In this document: piece by piece, positions 50,451 to 57,364 of the stretch
Position numbering within the stretch: the first letter of the stretch is position 1
Layout of the letters: every line of letters begins with the position of its first letter
Source: Amycolatopsis sp. EV170708-02-1
GTDB lineage: Bacteria > Actinomycetota > Actinomycetes > Mycobacteriales > Pseudonocardiaceae
DNA length: 64,000 nucleotides
Direction of reading: 5' to 3'
Assembly (NCBI RefSeq): GCF_022479115.1
Contig: NZ_CP092497.1
Span: forward strand, 3,162,001 to 3,226,000
Translations under genes and position numbers: made by a program
The notes under the pieces: generated by a model
Told to the model about the DNA's origin: nothing
Database searches by the model: none
The model's input: the letters and a program-made list of their open reading frames with translations, nothing else

Positions 50451-51962
50451 ATGAGTGCTCCGCAGCCACCGAATCAGCCTTGGGGTGGCGCCCAGCCACC
50501 GCAGGGACCCCCGAGTGGCCCTCAGCCGCAGCAAGACAACCCGTTCGGTTCCCCGGAACCGACCCAGGTGGTGCAGCCCGGTCAGCCGGCCCAGCCCGAC
50601 TACGGGCAGCCGCAGTACGGGCAGCAACCTCCCCAAGAGCAGCAGCCCCAGGGCGGCGGGTTCGGCGACACGCCGGAGCCCACGCAGGTAGTGCAGCCGG
50701 TCCAGCCGGGTTCCGGTGACGCGAACGCGACCCAGGTCGTGCAGCCGGTGAGCGGTGGCGGGGAAAGCCCCACCGCCGAGTCCACCCAGCTCGTGCCGCC
50801 GGGTTCGCAGCCGCCTGCCATCCCGTACGCCCCGCCGCCGAGCGCGGCCGACAACCCGGCCGCCGGTGCCTACGGCGCCCAGGGCGGCGGCTTCGGTCAG
50901 CAGCAGGGCTTCGGCGGGCCCCAGCAGGGCGGGTTCGACCCGTCGCAGGGCCAGCAGCAGCCTGGTTTCGGCCAGCCGCAGCAGGGCTTCGGCGGACCGC
51001 CGCAGGGCGGCTTCGGCCAGCAGCCCGGTTTCGGCGGGCCGCCCCCGGGCTACAGCGCCGCGGGTGCCGGCGGCGGCGGTGGGAACCAGATGTTCGGGTT
51101 CATCGCCGGCGGTGTCGTGGCGTTGCTCGGCCTGATCGCCTTGATCGTGTCGTTCGTCTACTTCGGTGACGCCAGCGACTACTCGAAGATCTTCGACAGC
51201 GCGCCGAACCAGGAACAGATCGACAAGTTCCTCGACGAGGCCGGTGTCGCCGGTCCGGGCGCCACGTGGTTCTACGTGATCATGCTGCTGGTCGGATCGC
51301 TCGTCTCCCTCGCCGGTGGTGTGGGGCTCGCCCTCGCGGGCAAGCTCCCCGGCACGGTGAAGAAGATCGCGCCGATCATCGTCGCCGCCGGTGGTGCGCT
51401 GCTGGTGCTGTTCGGCGTCCTCCTGCTCAGCGGTTCGACCCCGTCGTCGGACTTCCTGGACAAGCTGCCGCCTTCCGCCAGGGAAGGCGCCGGTATCGGC
51501 GGTGGCCTGCTGCACCTGCTCCTCGGCATCGTGATCCTGATCGTCGGTGTGCTGGGCCTGATCCCGGCGACCGCGCAGTTCGTCGGCCTCGGTGGCGGCG
51601 GTTCGGTGCTGGGCGCTCCGCAGAGCGGACAGCCCGGTGGGTTCGGCGGTCCGCCGCAGGGTGGCTTCGGCCAGCCGGGACAGCCCGGTCAGCCGGGTCA
51701 GCCCGGACAGTTCGGCCAGCCGCAGGGTGGCTTCGGTCAGCCCGGGCAGCCCGGTCCGTCTTCGGGTGGTTTCGCGCAGCCGGGTCAGCAGGGCCCGCCC
51801 AGCGGAGGGTTCGCCCAGCCGGGTCAGCCGCCGCAGGGTGGTTTCGGCCAGGCTCCGCAGCAGCCCGGCGGTTTCGGGCAGCAGCCCGGGCAGCAGGGGC
51901 CGCCCAGTGGCGGCTTCGGCCAGCCGGGCCAGCAGCCCGGTCAGCCCCCGCAGCAGTGGTGA
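50451..51962 (+). CDS. Proline/glutamine/glycine-rich membrane protein (Pra-like)
   Basis: A 503-aa protein. The first about 200 residues are Pro/Gln/Gly-rich ([19 protein letters not shown]); three or four transmembrane helices follow at about 215-390 ([84 protein letters not shown]); the C-terminal about 110 residues are tandem FGQPGQP-like repeats. Position between cbs and metB matches pra (proline-rich antigen) of mycobacteria, though similarity is mainly composition and topology. ATG 50421 is an alternative start. Function unknown. Confidence 0.78.
   Translation: MSAPQPPNQPWGGAQPPQGPPSGPQPQQDNPFGSPEPTQVVQPGQPAQPDYGQPQYGQQPPQEQQPQGGGFGDTPEPTQVVQPVQPGSGDANATQVVQPVSGGGESPTAESTQLVPPGSQPPAIPYAPPPSAADNPAAGAYGAQGGGFGQQQGFGGPQQGGFDPSQGQQQPGFGQPQQGFGGPPQGGFGQQPGFGGPPPGYSAAGAGGGGGNQMFGFIAGGVVALLGLIALIVSFVYFGDASDYSKIFDSAPNQEQIDKFLDEAGVAGPGATWFYVIMLLVGSLVSLAGGVGLALAGKLPGTVKKIAPIIVAAGGALLVLFGVLLLSGSTPSSDFLDKLPPSAREGAGIGGGLLHLLLGIVILIVGVLGLIPATAQFVGLGGGGSVLGAPQSGQPGGFGGPPQGGFGQPGQPGQPGQPGQFGQPQGGFGQPGQPGPSSGGFAQPGQQGPPSGGFAQPGQPPQGGFGQAPQQPGGFGQQPGQQGPPSGGFGQPGQQPGQPPQQW
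51650..51955 (+). repeat. Tandem GQP-type coding repeats
   Basis: Degenerate units encoding [20 protein letters not shown] and similar, 9-45 nt long, fill the 3' end of the Pra-like gene. They probably arise by slippage and encode a flexible, possibly self-associating tail. Confidence 0.7.
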
Positions 51963-51987
51963 TTCGCCGCCGCTGAACGGTTTCGTT

Positions 51988-52022
51988 CGAAACGCCCCCG
52001 GCCCGTGGCCGGGGGCGTTTCG
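51988..52022 (+). terminator. Rho-independent terminator after the Pra-like gene
   Basis: Perfect 16-bp stem (51988-52003 with 52007-52022), three-nt loop, followed directly by TTTTC. The best classical terminator in the window. Confidence 0.88.
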
Positions 52023-52117
52023 TTTTCGCCGGGGTATGCCGATTCGCCTGCCACGGCCAGTGCCCGCGGGCTAGGGTGAGCGCCGTTAACCTCCACACCC
52101 GGCCTGACGGGAGCGAC

Positions 52118-52678
52118 GTGACCGGTCCGTACGGATATCCCGCCCAGCAGCCCGGACCGCCAGGTTTCGGGTATCCGGCACCGCAGGCCAAGCCGTCCGG
52201 GGCGACGGCGATCATCGCCGCGGTGCTCGGCCTCGTCGGGGCCCTCGCGTCCGGTTTCATCCCGATCCGCTACTTCATCGAGCTCCCGTCGGGGTTCAGC
52301 CTTTCGAACCTGCCCGGCTTCGCGCTCGTGGAGCTGGTGCTGTACCTGGTCGCCGCGTTGTTCCTCCTGATGGGCGCGTTGACGACGTTCTTCCGTTCAC
52401 TGATCGGCGCCATCCTGCTGATCCTCGGCTCGCTGCTCGCCATCCTGGCCGTCGTGCTGGAACCGATCGCGTTCCGCGTGCCGTACCGGATCCATCTCGA
52501 CATCCTGCTCCGGTTCGCGACCTTCGACGGCGTGCTCCGGCTGGCCATGGTCGTGTTCGGCCTGGTGGCGCTGCTGCTGGCGGTGCTCCCTCCGACGTTC
52601 AGGTACCTGCGCTGGCGGCCTGCCCCCGTGCAGCCGTATCGGCCGCAGAATCAGGTTCCCCGCCAGGGCGGATGGTGA
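52118..52678 (+). CDS. Four-helix membrane protein of unknown function (paralogue 1)
   Basis: A 186-aa protein. A short tail GPYGYPAQQPGPPGFGYPAPQ precedes PSGATAIIAAVLGLVGALASG and three more hydrophobic segments (LVELVLYLVAALFLLMGALTTF, GAILLILGSLLAILAVV, LRLAMVVFGLVALLLAVL), ending in a Pro/Gln tail. The PSGATAI motif and topology are shared with the gene at 53221, so the two are paralogues. GTG 52118 has GGAG at good spacing; GTG 52076 is an alternative. Not recognised as a named family. Confidence 0.75.
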   Translation: MTGPYGYPAQQPGPPGFGYPAPQAKPSGATAIIAAVLGLVGALASGFIPIRYFIELPSGFSLSNLPGFALVELVLYLVAALFLLMGALTTFFRSLIGAILLILGSLLAILAVVLEPIAFRVPYRIHLDILLRFATFDGVLRLAMVVFGLVALLLAVLPPTFRYLRWRPAPVQPYRPQNQVPRQGGW

Positions 52679-52715
52679 GATCCTGAGCCGTCCGGCTCGG
52701 CTTTGGGGGAGTTCG

Positions 52716-53186
52716 ATGGGTCAGAACCAGTCTTCGCGGACCGCGATCGGCGCGGCCGTTCTCGCCATCCTGTGCGGCATGCGGTACTTGTCCGAGGCGG
52801 GCACCTTCGTCGGGCAACTCGCCTTTCTCGAACCGGCTCCGCGGTACTTCGTCGGAATGGCGTGGAACGGGGCGCTGACGGCGGCCCTGTTCGTGGGCGG
52901 CGTCTTGTTGCTGCTGCGCAGGACACTCGGCCGCACCCTCGTCGCGGTCGGGTCGGCGCTCGCGCTGGTGGCCACATTGCTCGCGAACGGCGCGGCCCGC
53001 CCCTACTTCTTCGCCGAAGTGGACGGAGAGACGTTGGTGACGGGTGAGGTGGTCGCCTTCATGCTGTTCGTGATGACCTTCTCCGCGCTGGTGCTGTCGG
53101 TGATCAGGCCGACCTCGGACTGGCTGGAGGGACGACGGCGCGACGACGAAGAGCCGTCGAAGCAGGATCGGCTTCCCGGCTGGTAG
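52716..53186 (+). CDS. Small membrane protein of unknown function
   Basis: A 156-aa protein with about four helices (TAIGAAVLAILCGMRYL, GALTAALFVGGVLLLLRR, LVAVGSALALVATLLANGA, VVAFMLFVMTFSALVLSVI) and a charged tail ending in EEPSKQDRLPGW. The ATG has GGGGGAG upstream. It lacks the Pro/Gly-rich N-terminus of its neighbours but sits between the two paralogues on the same strand with gaps under 40 nt, so all three are likely co-transcribed. Confidence 0.72.
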   Translation: MGQNQSSRTAIGAAVLAILCGMRYLSEAGTFVGQLAFLEPAPRYFVGMAWNGALTAALFVGGVLLLLRRTLGRTLVAVGSALALVATLLANGAARPYFFAEVDGETLVTGEVVAFMLFVMTFSALVLSVIRPTSDWLEGRRRDDEEPSKQDRLPGW

Positions 53187-53220
53187 CCGGGGTTGGCACA
53201 AGGAATCGGCAAGGGGAGAA

Positions 53221-53823
53221 ATGACTTACCAGCACTACCCGCCGCAGGGCGGCTACCCGGCACCCGGCGCCTACCCGCCGCCGGGAATGGCACGGCAGCC
53301 GAGCGGTGCGACCGCGATCATGGCCGGGATCTTCGCGATCCTCGGCGGGCTCTGGTTCCTCGCCGGGACCGTGTCCCACGTCATCGAGCTCTCCCATTAC
53401 GTCATTTCGTTCCTCGTGGTCGGGGCGGTGCTGGACCTCGTCAGCGCGGCCTTGCTCTTGAGCGGCGGGATCCTGCTGCTCGTGCGCAAACGCGCCGGGC
53501 GGCTGCTCACCGTGATCGGAGCCGCGGCCGCGATCGGTTTCGTGGCGCTGACCTTCCTGCTCCGGGCGCTCGGCTCGCATTTCTACTTCTCGTACGGCGG
53601 GGTGATGCTGCATTTCGGTTTCGGCTGGCTCCTCTTCGTGGTCCTGATCCCGGCGATCGTGACCCTCGTGCTGGCGCTGATCCCGCCGACGGCGCGCTGG
53701 CTGGCGGCCAAGAACACGGCCGCGGGCGCCGTGCAGCCGCCGAACTTCGGATACCCGCCGCAGCCCGGGTACCCGCCCGCTCCCGGTGCCCAGCAGCAGG
53801 GACAGCCACCCGCGCAGTGGTGA
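53221..53823 (+). CDS. Four-helix membrane protein of unknown function (paralogue 2)
   Basis: A 200-aa protein with a YPPQGGYPAPGAYPPPG tail, the motif PSGATAIMAGIFAILGGLWFL shared with the gene at 52118, three more helices, and a C-terminal FGYPPQPGYPPAPGAQQQG tail. The ATG has GGGGAG upstream. Tyr/Pro/Gly-rich tails of this kind are common on actinobacterial membrane proteins of unknown role and may interact with envelope assemblies. It ends 51 nt before metB. Confidence 0.75.
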   Translation: MTYQHYPPQGGYPAPGAYPPPGMARQPSGATAIMAGIFAILGGLWFLAGTVSHVIELSHYVISFLVVGAVLDLVSAALLLSGGILLLVRKRAGRLLTVIGAAAAIGFVALTFLLRALGSHFYFSYGGVMLHFGFGWLLFVVLIPAIVTLVLALIPPTARWLAAKNTAAGAVQPPNFGYPPQPGYPPAPGAQQQGQPPAQW

Positions 53824-53874
53824 GTTCAATCCCAGACGATGGGATCTCGAGTGGGTGGCCGTACCCTTGGAGGT

Positions 53875-55032
53875 ATGGCCGACGATTACTCTCTGCTGGG
53901 CTTCGAGACGCGCGCGATCCACGCCGGGCAGACCCCTGATCCCCGGACCGGCGCGGTCATCGTGCCGATCTATCAGACCTCGACCTACGCGCAGGACGGC
54001 GTCGGCGGCACGCGCGAAGGCGACTACGAGTACTCCCGGACCGCGAACCCCACGCGCACCGCGCTGGAGGTCGCGCTCGCGGCGCTCGAAGGCGCGCGGC
54101 ACGGTCTGGCGTACGCGTCGGGGATGGCGGCCAGTGACGTCCTGCTGCGGGCGACCCTGCGGCCCGGAGATCACCTCGTGCTCGGCAACGACGCGTACGG
54201 CGGCACGTTCCGGCTGATCGACAAGGTGCTCAGCCTGTGGGGTGTCGAGCACACGGTCGCCGACCTGGGGAACATCGCCGAGGTCCGGGCGGCGATCCGG
54301 CCGGAGACGAAGCTGATCTGGTGCGAGTCGCCGACGAACCCGATGCTGGGGATCGCCGACATCGCCGCGCTGGCCGAGGTCGCGCACGGCGCCGGCGCCC
54401 GCCTGGTCGTCGACAACACCTTCGCCACCCCGTACCTGCAGAACCCGCTTTCGCTGGGTGCCGACGTCGTCCTGCACTCGACGACGAAGTACCTCGGCGG
54501 GCACTCCGACGTCGTCGGCGGCGCGATCCTGACGAACGAGGACGAACTGCGCGAGCAGCTGTTCTACCTGCGCAACGCCGCGGGCGCGGTGCCCGGCCCG
54601 TTCGACGCGTGGCTGACCCTGCGCGGGATCAAGACGCTCGCGCTGCGCATGGAGCGGCACAGCGACAACGCCGAACTGATCGCCCGGATGCTGCTGAAGC
54701 ACCCGAAGGTCGAGCGCGTCTACTACCCGGGCCTGCCGGAGCACCCCGGCCACGAGGTCGCTTCGAAGCAGATGCGGCGCTTCGGCGGGATGATCTCGTT
54801 CACCCACGTCGACGGCGAGCAGGCCGCTCTCGAAGCCGCGTCGAAGACGAAGCTGTTCATCCTCGCCGAGTCGCTGGGCGGGATCGAGTCGCTCATCGAG
54901 CACCCGGGCCGGATGACCCACGCGAGCACCGCCGGGTCCACCCTGGAGGTGCCGGACAACCTGCTGCGCCTGTCGGTCGGCATCGAGGACGGCAGCGACC
55001 TGGTCGCCGATCTGGCCAAGGCCCTGGGCTGA
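53875..55032 (+). CDS. metB: Cystathionine gamma-synthase / gamma-lyase (Cys/Met metabolism PLP enzyme)
   Basis: A 385-aa PLP enzyme. Family landmarks: YEYSRTANPTRTALE, the strand SPTNPMLGIADIAAL, the Asp of VVDNTFATPYLQNP, the PLP lysine in HSTTKYLGGHSD, and the C-terminal ESLGGIESLIEHPGRMTHA. It makes or cleaves cystathionine; the cbs gene 3.5 kb upstream suggests this pair runs transsulfuration between methionine and cysteine. Synthase versus lyase cannot be read from sequence. ATG 53875 carries GGAGG upstream. A family A palindrome follows. Confidence 0.92.
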   Translation: MADDYSLLGFETRAIHAGQTPDPRTGAVIVPIYQTSTYAQDGVGGTREGDYEYSRTANPTRTALEVALAALEGARHGLAYASGMAASDVLLRATLRPGDHLVLGNDAYGGTFRLIDKVLSLWGVEHTVADLGNIAEVRAAIRPETKLIWCESPTNPMLGIADIAALAEVAHGAGARLVVDNTFATPYLQNPLSLGADVVLHSTTKYLGGHSDVVGGAILTNEDELREQLFYLRNAAGAVPGPFDAWLTLRGIKTLALRMERHSDNAELIARMLLKHPKVERVYYPGLPEHPGHEVASKQMRRFGGMISFTHVDGEQAALEAASKTKLFILAESLGGIESLIEHPGRMTHASTAGSTLEVPDNLLRLSVGIEDGSDLVADLAKALG

Positions 55033-55053
55033 CCGCCGCCGAGCCCAGGGAGT

Positions 55054-55120
55054 GAGCAAGGGACCTTTGCTGTCGTTCGCGTAGCCATGCTAAGCAAATG
55101 GCAGCAAAGGTCCCTTGCTC
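55054..55120. repeat. Palindrome family A, copy 3 (convergent terminator)
   Basis: Near-perfect 21-bp arms (55054-55074 and 55100-55120; one G/T mismatch), starting GAGCAAGGGACCTTTGC, with an inner hairpin TAGC-CAT-GCTA like that in copy 2. It lies between converging metB and the small membrane protein gene. Confidence 0.85.
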
Positions 55121-55162
55121 TTTCGCGCTGGTCAGCGCGGTGTGGTGGGAGGAAGCGCCCGG

Positions 55163-55441
55163 TCAGGGGCGGTAGTTGCTGGGGGTGACGCCGCTCTTCG
55201 CGTCCGCCTCGTGTGAAGTCCCCTTCGGCGTGGCCGGCAGCTCCGAGCCGTCGATGCAGCCGCCGACGAGCTCGATGTGGTTGTCGTGCCGGATGTACTG
55301 GCCCGGGTCCACGCAGCCGGCATGGTCGACCGTGTAGACGGCGGCGCCGGTCAGCAGCGCGGCCGAGGTGAGGGCCAGCACGACCGGGAGCATCCCGGCG
55401 GAGCGGGTCGCCCGGACCCTGCCGATGTTCCCCCGTGCCAT
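55163..55441 (-). CDS. Small exported or membrane-anchored hypothetical protein
   Basis: A 92-aa protein: basic N-terminus, one hydrophobic segment (MLPVVLALTSAALLTGAAVYTV), and a short outer part with two cysteines (AGCVDPGQY, GGCIDGSEL) spaced for a disulfide. ATG 55441 has GGGAG upstream. Not recognised. It lies just downstream of the toxin operon on the same strand but is separated from it by 119 nt. Confidence 0.65.
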   Translation of the reverse strand: MARGNIGRVRATRSAGMLPVVLALTSAALLTGAAVYTVDHAGCVDPGQYIRHDNHIELVGGCIDGSELPATPKGTSHEADAKSGVTPSNYRP

Positions 55442-55560
55442 GTTCGCTCCCTGGTCGCCTTCGCCGACGCCGTCAAGAGTACCCGGACCGCGAACTTGTC
55501 ACGTGACGTATCCGTCAGGTGGCAACTTCCGGCCGCGGATCGGCCTCGGCCGCCTGAGTC

Positions 55561-56427
55561 CTAAGTGGACGGCCGGCCGGTGATCGCGGCGACCGCGAGC
55601 TCCCGTTCGGGCTCGCCGACCTCGGGCAGGGTGAACCGCAACGCCCGGATGTGCCCGAGGAGCTCGGGGTCGGGAGCGACGTCGTGTTCGCGCAGGTAGT
55701 AGGCGACCGCGCCCGGCCAGTACCACCGGCCGTCCGTGCGGAAGTTCAACGGCACCAACGGTTCCCTGTCGGGGTCGAAGGCATCGGCGTCGTAGGTCCG
55801 CGACGCCAGCACGACCGGCGCGCCGTCGAGGTACTGCAGCACGCGATCCCGCTCGGCCGGCGACAGCGGCTCGCGGTTCACCACCGGATGCCCTGACTCG
55901 TCGAGGCCGTCGTGGACCCGCGGGACGCGCAGTGCCTCCGGGGTTTCGGCGAGCGGAGTCGCCACCGCGGGTTCGGCCGGCGGGGCGGCGTCGAGCCCTG
56001 CTCGCTGCCGCAGCCAGGGCGGGATGGACTGCTCGGCGCGCGGGAAGAACCGCAGTTCGTCCTGGAAGCCGATCTGCGGCGGCGCCTGCCGCCACGGCGG
56101 CTCCACGTCCGCGAGGAAGTCCGTGCTGAGCACGGTCGCCGAACCGTAGACCAGGATCGCGCTCAGCCAGGTCCCGCGGCCGGGCAGGTACATCCCCGCC
56201 CGCAGGTTGCCGAGCAGCTGCACGGCTTCCTGGCTCGGCTGCACCGGACGCGGCAACCCGTCCTGGCCGGTGACGAGCAGGTCGACTTCGACATGCCTGC
56301 CCGCAGCGCGGTACTCGACGCGCATCTGCTGCCAGCCGGGCGGCAGCGGCGTCGCGAGGGCATGGCCGATCTGCCAGACGAGCTGCTGTTGCTGCTGCTG
56401 GTTCAACGGCACTTGTGGTCGGCTCAT
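55561..56427 (-). CDS. Immunity-like protein with extra C-terminal domain (paralogue 3)
   Basis: A 288-aa cytoplasmic protein. Residues about 25-145 match the two upstream genes in layout (LNQQQQQQLVWQIGHAL..., YLPGRGTWLSAILVYG, DFLADVEPPW, GFQDELRFFPRAEQSIPPWL), the pattern of DUF600/YezG-like antitoxins. About 60 linker residues lead to a second domain (LSPAERDRVLQYLDGAPVVLASRTYDADAFDPDREPLVPLNFRTDGRWYWPGAVAYYLREHDVAPD) that recurs next to actinobacterial type VII toxins and looks like a substrate-mimic or TNT-antitoxin-like module. ATG 56427 has GAGGGGAC upstream. Last gene of the toxin operon. Confidence 0.65.
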   Translation of the reverse strand: MSRPQVPLNQQQQQQLVWQIGHALATPLPPGWQQMRVEYRAAGRHVEVDLLVTGQDGLPRPVQPSQEAVQLLGNLRAGMYLPGRGTWLSAILVYGSATVLSTDFLADVEPPWRQAPPQIGFQDELRFFPRAEQSIPPWLRQRAGLDAAPPAEPAVATPLAETPEALRVPRVHDGLDESGHPVVNREPLSPAERDRVLQYLDGAPVVLASRTYDADAFDPDREPLVPLNFRTDGRWYWPGAVAYYLREHDVAPDPELLGHIRALRFTLPEVGEPERELAVAAITGRPST

Positions 56428-56447
56428 GTCCCCTCGCTCACCGATGG

Positions 56448-56891
56448 TCAGTCCGCCTGGCCGGCGGCACGTCGCTGAAGCCACTCCGCGCGTTCACCGG
56501 TCCGCGGGTAACGCTCCAGCTCCTGGGCGAAGAACCCGGCGGGCGGGACGTGATCCCAGTCGGGCTCGCCGTCCCAGTCGTACTCCACGGAGTATCCGCC
56601 CGGGTGCACCATGTGATAGCGGACCGAGGTCCAAGCGCCCTCGTCCGGCTGGGCCATGCTGTCCCGCAGCTCCACGAAGAAGTCCGCGACCCCCGTCGGC
56701 GGCGTCCACGGCGTGCTCGTGCCCATCACGGTCAGCACGTGGGCCGAGATCTCGACGTAGTCGCCCACCGAACGGAAGTTGAGGAACAGCTGCTCGTAGT
56801 CCGACGGTACGGAGTGCACCATCCAGGTGGTGAAGTCCTTGAACAGTTGATTGGCCTGTGCCGCGCTCGTCGGCACAACGGGCATGGGCAT
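56448..56891 (-). CDS. DUF600/YezG-like immunity protein (paralogue 2)
   Basis: A 147-aa protein. Core: NQLFKDFTTWMVHSVPSDYEQLFLNFR, FFVELRDSMAQPDEGAWTSVRYHMVHPGGYSVEYDWDGEPDW and AQELERYPRTGERAEWL. The aromatic and acidic YDWDGEPDW strand corresponds to the conserved centre of YezG antitoxins. Start overlaps the preceding stop (TGATG) with GGAG upstream, so it is coupled to paralogue 1. Expected to bind the nuclease tip of the toxin inside the producer cell; this is inference from operon position and fold pattern. Confidence 0.68.
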   Translation of the reverse strand: MPMPVVPTSAAQANQLFKDFTTWMVHSVPSDYEQLFLNFRSVGDYVEISAHVLTVMGTSTPWTPPTGVADFFVELRDSMAQPDEGAWTSVRYHMVHPGGYSVEYDWDGEPDWDHVPPAGFFAQELERYPRTGERAEWLQRRAAGQAD

Positions 56892-57364
56892 CAGTCGCGC
56901 TCCTTGTCGTTCGCCGCCGCGAGCTTCTCACCGAGCCAGGCCGGGATGTGTTCGGGATCCCTGGGGAACATCTTCAGGTCTTCGACGTAGTGCTCGGGCT
57001 CCATGGGCGGCGTGAGCACCGGTTCGTAGTCGTTGTTGTAGTTGTAGAAGATCGCTCCCGGCGGATTCATCGAGATCCGGGCGGAGAACCACGTGCCGCG
57101 GCCGGGCCGGTACAGCAGCGTGCGCAGCTTCGCCAGGATCACGTTCAGCTCGTGCGGCGGCGAGATCTCCGGCCGGGAACCGTCGTCCATGATGACGGTG
57201 AGGCCGAGATCCTGCGCCGGCACCGTCATCGCGCTGACCAGGTCGATGCGCCGCCAGCCTTCCACGGGGACGAGATTCAGCAGCGCGGTGCCGAGCTGCT
57301 GGATCAGGTCCTCGTGACTCTCACCCCCGGAAGTCATTGGGCCAGAGTGGGTCGTTGTGGTCAT
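56891..57364 (-). CDS. DUF600/YezG-like immunity protein (paralogue 1)
   Basis: A 157-aa protein and probably the cognate antitoxin: its start lies 44 bp inside the end of the toxin gene. Core motifs: LIQQLGTALLNLVPVEGWRRIDLVSAM, LRTLLYRPGRGTWFSARISM, FYNYNNDYEPVL and YVEDLKMFPRDPEHIPAWL. The ATG at 57364 has AGGAG eight nt upstream inside the toxin frame; ATG 57337 is an alternative. Overlap ensures immunity is made whenever the toxin is. Confidence 0.72.
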   Translation of the reverse strand: MTTTTHSGPMTSGGESHEDLIQQLGTALLNLVPVEGWRRIDLVSAMTVPAQDLGLTVIMDDGSRPEISPPHELNVILAKLRTLLYRPGRGTWFSARISMNPPGAIFYNYNNDYEPVLTPPMEPEHYVEDLKMFPRDPEHIPAWLGEKLAAANDKERD

